Of a stretch of 64,000 nt of DNA, positions 56,129 to 64,000 are shown in pieces. The notes beneath the pieces are model-generated. The model saw nothing but the letters and a program-made list of their open reading frames with translations, did no database searches and was not told where the DNA came from. The stretch is from Albugo candida (lineage: Eukaryota; Oomycota; Peronosporomycetes; Albuginales). A program made the position numbers and the translations under genes. The stretch is from positions 124,001 through 188,000 of the forward strand of contig JBDOQK010000007.1 in NCBI GenBank assembly GCA_040437565.1, given 5' to 3'. How positions within the stretch are numbered: position 1 is the first letter of the stretch; every line of letters begins with the position of its first letter.

Positions 56129-58309
56129 TATTATGCTACGATTATGTTGCGAGAATGCAAGTTACAGAAGCCGTCTTGTGATTACTGAATGCGCGCGCAC
56201 AATTGTAATCGATGATTTTGGGTAATAGAAGGACGGTAGAATGGTTTTAAGGACTTTGAAATTTACTTGACACACGCGGTAGAGGTTACAAGCGATTATC
56301 CTGTGCAAAGACTGTTTTGACCAATCCTAGACGAGTAATTCGCGAATTCGGTGAGTCCTAAACGCAGTTGGCAAGACTCTATCGTATTGTGGCGTGCAAA
56401 AAACAGCAAAATTGGCTGTTCCCCCTCGCATGATTTGTAATTAATCTAAAGGGTACATTTGCACTGTGAAATCAGATAACATGGAAAAGAATATTACAAA
56501 ATAAAAAAAAAGTCATTCCGCTGCAAAAATATATATTTGTATTCAATAATTGACACCGTTCCAATATAGATCGAAGCACTTGACGTCAGTATTGTGTTGA
56601 AAGGTCCATATTGAATGTGGCTCAGGCGTTGGGTGCTTGCTTCTGCTTACACGGGTCATCGAGCAACATGCGATCAGAATCGCTGAAAATATCGCATGTT
56701 AAGAAAGCGCGTAAATTACGGTTTGATTGCGCTTGAACACTTTTCTGCGCTTCTAATACCATGAGGAGGAAACCGAGTTTGATACAGGTGTGCATTCGGC
56801 TTGTTTTCGTTAGCGATTGATAATATGTGTCCCTCAGGAGCAATTAAATTCGGATAAATTGATTGGATCACATCCATAGAGTCCAAATAGTACCACTGTG
56901 TCTCTCAAAGCTACGATGAACTTCAACAGAGAGCCAAAGCTTATCGAGTCCGACGGCAGCTGATGCGAATCCGGCCCGAGTTGATGTAATCGGTCCCGCA
57001 TTTCAGACAGCTCAAAAGCGTGTGGTAGGGTTAGAGGAGAACACATTATGGGAACGTATAGACCGCACGATATATTTTCAAGTCTAGAAGGTTAAGAGTT
57101 TGCGAGTGAAGTCGCACTTACACTCTTTAATAATGATCGGTATCATGTTGTTTTGTCTCAACACTCTAAATTTGCATAAGGTAGTCAGAAGTACGCATAA
57201 TGAATGTGTCGCATAGGCACCTAGCTTTGTTCCTCCTCGTTTGTTCACGATATTGCCAATCCGAATTCAGGTCGTATCAGATAACTCCATAATTTTGATG
57301 AAGAGAGTTAGAATGATACCGTGACTTCTTTCTTGCTCTATTGCACTCTAAGACCCAGATAACTACTGGCAGAGGTTATCGAATTACAGATCATAAACGC
57401 ATAATGTTCTTGTATAAGTCGCTACAACGTAAAAGCANNNNNNNNNNNNNNNNNNNNNNNNNNNNNNNNNNNNNNNNNNNNNNNNNNNNNNNNNNNNNNN
57501 NNNNNNNNNNNNNNNNNNNNNNNNNNNNNNNNNNNNNATGTTGTTTTGTCTCAACACTCTAAATTTGCATAAGGTAGTCAGAAGTACGCATAATGAATGT
57601 GTCGCATAGGCACCTAGCTTTGTTCCTCCTCGTTTGTTCACGATATTGCCAATCCGAATTCAGGTCGTATCAGATAACTCCATAATTTTGATGAAGAGAG
57701 TTAGAATGATACCGTGACTTCTTTCTTGCTCTATTGCACTCTAAGACCCAGATAACTACTGGCAGAGGTTATCGAATTACAGATCATAAACGCATAATGT
57801 TCTTGTATAAGTCGCTACAACGTAAAAGCAAGTCAACATGCTTGATCAAGTTTCAAACGCGAAGAAACGTTTACACTAATAAAGATGGATAAGCGTGTCT
57901 CACACTATGCCCGCTATTGCTTCTGCGCTAATGTCACTCAGTCTCATGACGACTCGAGCATCTGGTAGCAACTCGTCAGTAACCGGGTGTTACGTGGTAG
58001 TAATCAAGAATGTGTCAAAAGCATGAACCGGATAAAACTTGTGAACAACTAAAAGAATATCGCATCTCTCATGTAACATCAGAACGTATCGGCATACGGT
58101 TCCCCTATCCCCATCAAGTAACTTCTTTTTAGACCTTTTGATGCAATTGGATTGGACAACAAATTCCGTACCGCCTCTGCGGCACAAAAGAGATTACATA
58201 CTTATTGCGGGCCTCAAGATAACAATCACTTTCAAATTTTCCATCTATACCAAAAGGAAACTTTCCCCGATCATCACTTTCATTCAAAACTCTATCTCAT
58301 TTTGCCGCG
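56129..58309. other. Long intergenic region, no confident gene
   Basis: Open but motif-free minus frames lie at 56622-56843, 56834-57046 and 56716-56877 (53 aa), the last two from true ATGs. 57145-57437 is listed again at 57538-57830. The last about 150 bp are the presumed promoter and leader of the proton ATPase, rich in CATCACTTTCATTC-type pyrimidine words just before its ATG. Confidence 0.5.
57438..57537. other. Assembly gap with unmerged overlap (293 bp)
   Basis: 57145-57437 equals 57538-57830 (offset 393) exactly to the gap edges. Confidence 0.9.
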
Positions 58310-61300
58310 ATGGCAGGAGGCGGTAATTCGAGTTACATCTCTATGGCGACGCCAAACGAGTCCAAGAACTATACCAATGAACTCGGTCAAGTTCAGTGGG
58401 CTTCCATTCCTCTCAACGCTGCGCTCGATAAACTCAAAACTACGCGGGAAGGACTCACTTCCGGAGAAGCACAAAAAAGATTGGCTGAAAATGGACCAAA
58501 TAAGCTTCCCGAAGAAAAAGTTAATAAATGGATGCTATTTCTTGGATTTATGTGGAATCCTCTGTCTTGGTCCATGGAAGTCGCATCGATCTTGTCGATT
58601 GTTTTATTGGACTACTCGGATTTCGCTCTGATTATGTTTTTGCTGTTATTGAACGCCTGTATCGGGTACTTTGAAGAAGTGCAAGCTGGAGACGCTGTAT
58701 CTGCACTAATGGGAACACTTGCACCAGAAGCCAAAGTCTTGCGAGACGGAGCTATGATTAATGTCCCTGCGGATACTTTAGTGTGTGGAGACGTCATTCG
58801 TGTCCGTCTTGGAGATGTCATTCCAGCCGATATCAAGTTTCTTGAAGGGGATCCCGTCAAAATCGATCAATCTTCGTTAACTGGTGAATCGCTTCCAATC
58901 ACAAAATCGGAAGGAGACGAAGGATACTCTGGATCAGTTGTCAAGCAGGGTGAAATCGAAGCTGTTGTCACTAGCACAGGGATCCACACCTTTTTGGGAA
59001 GAGCAGCAGAGAAAATGGCCAGTGTCGAATCACAAGGACGTCTGCAAGAAGTACTCTCCACTGTGGGTAACTTTTGTATGGTTTCTATCATTTTGTGGTG
59101 CATCATCGAGTTAATTGCCCAGATGGGTGGACGTCATGCAGAAAATCCGTGTTATCTGATCACTGATGGGTGCTTGGGTGTTGCCAACATTCTCGTTTTG
59201 ATTGTCGGTGGTATTCCTGTGGCAATGCCTACTGTACTTTCAGTGACGCTCGCTATCGGGTCATCAGCTTTGGCTAAAGAGAACGCGATTGTGACCCGTC
59301 TTACTTGTATCGAGGAAATGGCGAGTATGGAAGTGCTTTGTTCCGACAAAACCGGTACTCTTACATTGAATCAGTTGTCGGTCGACATGGATAACTTGAT
59401 CACGTACAACGAATTCAGCCCTGCTGATATCCTTAAGTACGGTGCTCTTGCTGCTCGGATTGAAAACAATGAAGCGATCGATGTTGTGTGCTTCAACACT
59501 TACCCTGAACATGATTCTATCAAAGACACATACAAATTGCTTCACTACACTCCTTTCGACCCAACAACGAAACGAACTATTGCCAAGTTGCAAGATCTGC
59601 GCACTGGAGAGATCTTTCGTGCTTGCAAAGGAGCTCCACAGATCGTTTTGGATATGGATGTGAATGCTCATGAGTTACGTGACGTTGTCAATGAGCGAAT
59701 TGATGAATTTGCTTCTCGTGGCTACCGTGGGCTTGGTGTAGCAGTGGACCGTAGCGGTGATGTGCCAGTGGAAGAATGCAGCTGGAAGTTGGTCGGTTTG
59801 ATGCCGCTCTTCGATCCACCTCGTCATGACACCGCCGATACGATCAAAAAAGCTATTGCATTGGGAGTGTCTGTCAAGATGGTTACCGGTGACCAACGTG
59901 CTATTGCCATTGAGACGTGTGCTCTTTTAGGAATGCCAACCAACATCATCGACACTTCTTTCTTCAACCAATCACCACCACCAGGAGTCAATCTTGCTCA
60001 AATGATTTACAACACGGACGGATTTGCTCAAGTATACCCCGAACACAAATACGAAATCGTCAAATGTCTCCAAAGTCTCGGTCTTGTAGTCGGTATGACA
60101 GGCGATGGTGTCAACGATGCGCCCGCCCTTGCTCAAGCCAACATCGGTATTGCAGTCGACGACGCTACTGACGCTGCTCGTGCTGCTTCTGACATTGTAT
60201 TGGTATCCCCTGGTCTCAGCGTCATCATCACTGCAATTCGAATGAGTCGAGAGATCTTCTTACGTATGAAAAACTACGCCATGTACTCCATTGCCATGAC
60301 CGTTCGTATCGTCTTCACTTTTGGAATTCTCACGGTTGCTTGGAACTGGTACTTCCCCACTCTTCTTGTTGTCATTCTCGCTATTTTGAACGACGGAACC
60401 ATCCTTACCATCTCAAAAGATAACGTGAAGCCATCTCCGAAACCCGACTCATGGAAGCTGAAACAAGTTTTCATCATGTCCATTTGCTTTGGTTTATGGC
60501 TGACACTCTCCACGATTGTATTGTTCGCTGTTGTATACAACTCAAATGGTTTCGAATCAGCCGGTGCAGAGAATTTATGTGTTGGATGCATGCGTGATCA
60601 ATGTAATGAGTTTTTCCAACAACAATACCAGACATGTACACGTTTTGCAAATGCCTCTGGCTGTGGTGAAATGGACGGAGATATCATTAAAACAGCCAAT
60701 CTCGGCGCTGTCGGTCGATTTCGAAGTGCTGCCATTGCTCGTTATTGGTCAACTTACGAGACGATCTACGACAAGAGTCAATCACAATTATTTGAAGATC
60801 TTAGCGATGTTCATCTGAACGATCTTCCGGGAGACACCAAACCATCCGCTCGTGAAGCCTACGACCAGTTCACCTTCCAGTACACTGTCGGTAATTCAGG
60901 CCGGCCGTATGCCGGTTTCAATTACAAACCATTTGAAGCCGCACAAAATGGAGAAGGAGTCGAATTCATTGGCAACAATCTTGTTCCTGTGACGAATCAA
61001 GTTTCCTTCTGCAGTTATGTGTGGGATTTCTCCAACTACAATCAGACATGGACTAAAGATTACAATCTCATCGGTCCTGGTGTTCAGCGGAAAGAAGCTG
61101 TCCTTCGATCATTAGTGTACACTCAAGTGTCCATTTCCGGTCAAGCGTTAATCTTTGTCACACGTACAGCGGGTACCAACAATTGGTTCTTCGCTGAACG
61201 TCCTTCGATCTTGCTATTGATTGCATTCATCTTTGCTCAAGTGGTCGCATCAGTCATCGGATGGGTTGGATTCGGAGGATACCCAACGGATCGTATCGCT

Positions 61301-61528
61301 GTTATCGGATGTGGTGGCGCATACACTCTTATCGCATGGTTGTGGGCAATTGTGTGGCACATTCCATTGGATTTTATCAAATTTGCGTTGAATTATCTGA
61401 TCAATAAGGGAGGAGACACATACACGCAAACTGCATTCAAATCGCGCATCAATGCTGGCCATCCGTCCATGCAACATTCCATCGTATCGAATCAGCAGCG
61501 TTCCATTCGCGCGAGTCGCACTGTCTGA
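58310..61528 (+). CDS. Plasma-membrane H+-ATPase, P3A type (1,072 aa)
   Basis: Pumps protons out of the cell with ATP, energising nutrient uptake. It is a single exon starting at MAGGGNSSYISMATP. Motifs: TGES at 191-194 (dephosphorylation loop), GGIPVAMPTVLSV in M4, CSDKTGTLTLNQL with phosphorylated Asp346, KGAPQIVL, MVTGDQRAIAIET, and GMTGDGVNDAPAL at 595-607. The M6 aspartate is in AILNDGTI, as in plant and fungal proton pumps. Between two late membrane helices is an insert of about 180 residues (from about 745) with several cysteines (CVGCMRDQC) and no counterpart in plant or yeast enzymes. Phytophthora pumps are known to carry an insert of this kind. The C-terminus is short and basic (QQRSIRASRTV), with a possible regulatory threonine. 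Confidence 0.96.
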   Translation: MAGGGNSSYISMATPNESKNYTNELGQVQWASIPLNAALDKLKTTREGLTSGEAQKRLAENGPNKLPEEKVNKWMLFLGFMWNPLSWSMEVASILSIVLLDYSDFALIMFLLLLNACIGYFEEVQAGDAVSALMGTLAPEAKVLRDGAMINVPADTLVCGDVIRVRLGDVIPADIKFLEGDPVKIDQSSLTGESLPITKSEGDEGYSGSVVKQGEIEAVVTSTGIHTFLGRAAEKMASVESQGRLQEVLSTVGNFCMVSIILWCIIELIAQMGGRHAENPCYLITDGCLGVANILVLIVGGIPVAMPTVLSVTLAIGSSALAKENAIVTRLTCIEEMASMEVLCSDKTGTLTLNQLSVDMDNLITYNEFSPADILKYGALAARIENNEAIDVVCFNTYPEHDSIKDTYKLLHYTPFDPTTKRTIAKLQDLRTGEIFRACKGAPQIVLDMDVNAHELRDVVNERIDEFASRGYRGLGVAVDRSGDVPVEECSWKLVGLMPLFDPPRHDTADTIKKAIALGVSVKMVTGDQRAIAIETCALLGMPTNIIDTSFFNQSPPPGVNLAQMIYNTDGFAQVYPEHKYEIVKCLQSLGLVVGMTGDGVNDAPALAQANIGIAVDDATDAARAASDIVLVSPGLSVIITAIRMSREIFLRMKNYAMYSIAMTVRIVFTFGILTVAWNWYFPTLLVVILAILNDGTILTISKDNVKPSPKPDSWKLKQVFIMSICFGLWLTLSTIVLFAVVYNSNGFESAGAENLCVGCMRDQCNEFFQQQYQTCTRFANASGCGEMDGDIIKTANLGAVGRFRSAAIARYWSTYETIYDKSQSQLFEDLSDVHLNDLPGDTKPSAREAYDQFTFQYTVGNSGRPYAGFNYKPFEAAQNGEGVEFIGNNLVPVTNQVSFCSYVWDFSNYNQTWTKDYNLIGPGVQRKEAVLRSLVYTQVSISGQALIFVTRTAGTNNWFFAERPSILLLIAFIFAQVVASVIGWVGFGGYPTDRIAVIGCGGAYTLIAWLWAIVWHIPLDFIKFALNYLINKGGDTYTQTAFKSRINAGHPSMQHSIVSNQQRSIRASRTV

Positions 61529-61995
61529 GTGCTTTGTGTACATCAATTTTTGGATCAGAGGTAATCCTTTTGTTCTCTCTGACGACAAGTTGTCGTTTGT
61601 CTTTTTGCATTTTTCATTTCGCTTCTTAGAACAGGTTAAAGTTTGTGAATGAAAGTATTCTTTCTCCTTGTTACGCTTTCAGTTTTACCTCCAATNNNNN
61701 NNNNNNNNNNNNNNNNNNNNNNNNNNNNNNNNNNNNNNNNNNNNNNNNNNNNNNNNNNNNNNNNNNNNNNNNNNNNNNNNNNNNNNNNNNNNNNNCGCTT
61801 TCAGTTTTACCTCCAATGTTTTCGTTGAAACAGCCAATCCGAACGCGATATTCTCATATACCTTCGCCTTATTGGCTGATGCCGGCAAAAAGTAGTGAAA
61901 AATCGCATTTTTCATATGGAAGAAAAAGGTATTTCGCTTTGTTTCTCTTTACATCGCAATCTCACTCTTTTAAAGATGCGACAGAGAAGCGTGGG
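61529..61995. other. Intergenic and 5' region of the hydrolase gene
   Basis: Contains the gap at 61696-61795. An in-frame ATG at 61816 (MFSLKQPIRTRYS) would extend the downstream hydrolase by 60 residues without stops. I prefer 61996 because the family usually begins near the conserved VIRPxRAEY motif. Confidence 0.4.
61696..61795. other. Assembly gap with short unmerged overlap (22 bp)
   Basis: CGCTTTCAGTTTTACCTCCA and two further bases end at 61695 and start again at 61796. The overlap is short but lies exactly at the gap edges, as for the longer ones. Confidence 0.85.
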
Positions 61996-63228
61996 ATGTG
62001 GGATATGATCAAAAGCGGATATGATGAATTAGTGAGCAGTGTCATTCGTCCTATGCGCGCAGAGTATTGCATTAGCGATTTAGGACATCATCAAATTATT
62101 ATCGAGCAAACACGTGCCAATCGTATGGATCTAACGCTGCAAAACGCTGCAAATTTCGCTTTGGAATGTAGCTGGTGGCGACCACTAGCACGATCTCAGG
62201 ATACGCTTTGCCCATCCCCATGCATCGTCTTCCTTCACGGCAACAGCAGCTGTCGATTAGGCGCACTGGAAATCGTCACATATGCTATTCCCGCAGGTTT
62301 CTCGGTATTTGCATTAGATTTCGCAGGATCTGGAATGTCACAGGTTATTTCGTATTCGTTGTTGTCTAAAATGAGCTGACGATGAAAAGTAGGGAAAATA
62401 TGTGTCGCTCGGATACCACGAGCAGCAAGATATCGCGACGGCCGTCCAGTACATTCGGAGCAATCAAAAAGACTGTAAGATTATATTATGGGGACGGAGC
62501 ATGGGCGCTGTGGCTTCACTTTTGTACGTTGAGAAAGATCCATCAATAAGTGTGTTAGTGCTGGACTCGCCTTTTTCATCACTTCCACAGCTAGCGCTTG
62601 AGCTTGTACAGGAAGGAAAACTTGGAGTACCCAAAATCCTCGTAAAATTTGTTATGCAAATGCTCCGACAAGATATCAAACGAAGGGCTAAATTCGATAT
62701 TTTTAAACTCAAACCAATCGATCACATTCATCGGTATGTACCAATCCCTCGTCATTTCTTTATAGATTTCTTGACGGTTGTGATAGGTGTAGTATCCCAT
62801 CGTTCTTTCTAACAGGACTGCAAGATGAATTAGTGGGGTCTCATCACGCAAAGGCTTTGTTTCGACAGCATAACGGCCCAAAAGAATTGTTCACATTTCG
62901 AGGCGGTCATAACAGCCCTCGTCCTTTTGTTGGGTACTTTGAAGCGCTTCAATTTGTTCGTGTAATGGTGGGCTTACTTCCATTGGATTCCGAAACAACG
63001 CGTGGGGGTCAGAGTCCCACACGCACAAAGGTGTTTCATAATCCATTACCTCCAGGAACTTATATCGAATCAGTGAATCAAATGACTGTGAGAGACTTGA
63101 AGGCTGCGATCCAGCGTGCTGGATACGATGATATCACCTGTATTGAGAAGAAGGATATGGTGGATCTTGTCATACAGCTTTATTCCCGCTACCAACAGTA
63201 TGAAACCATTGAGCTTTCATCGTTTTGA
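61996..63228 (+). CDS. Alpha/beta hydrolase (serine hydrolase, plant ABH-like)
   Basis: Exon 61996-62343 joins across a 49-bp phase-0 intron (62344-62392) to 62393 onward, then a further intron somewhere in 62734-62817 leads to the last exon ending 63228. It starts MWDMIKSGYDELV and shows SVIRPMRAEY, the oxyanion-loop HGNSSCRLGA, FALDFAGSGMS, YVSLGYHEQQD, and the nucleophile elbow WGRSMGAVASLLY with the catalytic serine. Then come VLDSPFSSL, the acid in LQDELVGSHH and the histidine in GGHNSPRP. This is close to plant hydrolases with the same RPPRAEY and GRSMGAV signatures. A C-terminal tail (TVRDLKAAIQRAGY, CIEKKDMVDLVIQ) is SAP-like. The substrate is unknown. The exact second intron is unresolved. 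Confidence 0.82.
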
Positions 63229-63328
63229 ATGTGTGCGATAGCGTACGTACTTACAGACCGAACAACCGATACGTTCGTTACCCCTTTGATTGTCAAAGTA
63301 CCAAGCGCCAAGTTTGATGTTGCGGGAT

Positions 63329-63957
63329 TCAGTGATTGCCAGTGAGCGATTGGGCTGCAAACATATCCGCGAGAGTGTGAAGCATGATGAGATGACCGTG
63401 AGACGGCTCTAATTTATTCTGTTCCGAAATGAGCCGAGCCTGAAGTTGTGTACATTGAACATTACAGAAAGTCGAAATAGAGCGAGATGCTCGAGCTCCA
63501 TTGGATGATTTCGAGTCTTTTTGTTCCTTTTGCATCACTGCAAGCGCTCGATGCAGTTTAGCTTGACCTAAAATAGCGGTCGAAATGTGTAACTTTGCTT
63601 TTGTGCTTTTTGTTTGGATGGGCGATTTGGTTGTTTTGCTCTGTGAAGCGACTCGTTGAACTAGATAAGAAGGCACTTTAATACAGCGCGCACGATCGTC
63701 AAGCGATCTCTGATGTGGACTAGTTTTGTGTTCTCTCACATAAAGTGCTTTCCTCATTTGGGAACATTTTTCCTCTAATTTATCCGCGAAAGTAAACGAT
63801 AAAGCTGCAATATCTTGTTCTTTCATATCCAAACTGTTTTCCTCGGAATCACCATGTTGCTCTTCCTCGCTGAGGCTCTCCCAATCACTATCACCGTACC
63901 CGTGATCCGAATCCAACTGCATATGAAGCACAGAATTAGCGTCTACCACATCAAATA
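63329..63957 (-). CDS. Hypothetical protein, C-terminal exon (5' end outside the window)
   Basis: A minus-strand frame of about 200 residues has an acidic N-terminal part (SDWESLSEEEQHGDSEENS), a basic middle (SQSKTTKSPIQTKSTKAK) and a helical end (LHTLADMFAAQSL). It starts inside an open frame just after a plausible acceptor (TTTGATGTGGTAG), so the true start lies upstream, beyond the window. The family is not recognised. Confidence 0.55.
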
Positions 63958-64000
63958 AAAATCATATTCAGCGAATCAAAACTTATCTTTTAAACATCGC

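Noticed and set aside
1-64000. CRISPR arrays, operons or bacterial regulatory elements
   Set aside because: Spliced genes, LINE and Copia elements and eukaryotic protein families show nuclear eukaryotic DNA; no regular spacer-repeat pattern is visible.

Overview
The window looks like nuclear DNA of an oomycete, most probably an Albugo-like biotrophic plant pathogen. Grounds seen in the sequence: a 7TM receptor fused to a phosphatidylinositol-phosphate kinase, a P3A proton ATPase with a long insert near its C-terminus, introns of roughly 30-80 bp, compact host genes among decayed transposons, and secreted repeat proteins of no known family. The genus is inference.

Layout. 1-9.9 kb is transposon debris: a foldback element, a cullin gene fragment, a LINE 3' end, an old Ty1/Copia fossil, a second Copia fragment and a tiny secreted open frame. 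9.9-21.3 kb holds two tandem copies (A, B) of a 5-6 kb block, and 47.1-52.8 kb holds a third, inverted copy (C). Each block carries, in order, remnants or genes for an ArfGAP, a tail-anchored protein, a secreted two-repeat protein and an orphan gene on the opposite strand. A and B also begin with the 3' end of a PHD-finger gene. The intact PHD gene follows at 21.9-25.7 kb. 25.9-30.2 kb is a 2.1-kb inverted duplication of a CCDC124/Lso2 homologue and a 3-phosphoglycerate dehydrogenase gene, with a gap at its centre. 31-39 kb has small secreted candidates, pyruvate kinase, ribosomal protein uS11 (RPS14) and an SR-rich SPOC protein. 39-47 kb is repeat-rich: a duplicated segment, a tRNA-like SINE head, a LINE relic and two terminal-inverted-repeat elements. 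53-64 kb is gene-dense: receptor-PIPK, proton ATPase, an alpha/beta hydrolase and a partial gene.

Assembly warning. All twelve N runs are exactly 100 bases, so they are placeholders. At seven of them the sequence to the left is repeated identically to the right, from gap edge to gap edge, as expected when overlapping contigs were not merged. These seven tandem 'duplications', including the 1.74-kb one at 39-42.6 kb, are probably artefacts. The eighth duplicated gap is flanked by an inverted copy.

How the genes fit together. The housekeeping genes cover serine synthesis, glycolysis, translation, splicing or RNA regulation, chromatin reading, membrane energisation and phosphoinositide signalling, and share no operon-like logic. 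The coherent local story is the block duplication. It spread a secreted, internally duplicated protein (two intact 384-aa genes, one probably decayed) while the co-duplicated ArfGAP and PHD pieces rotted in A and B. That pattern suggests selection for the secreted gene only, and makes it the best candidate here for an undescribed host-interaction protein family.
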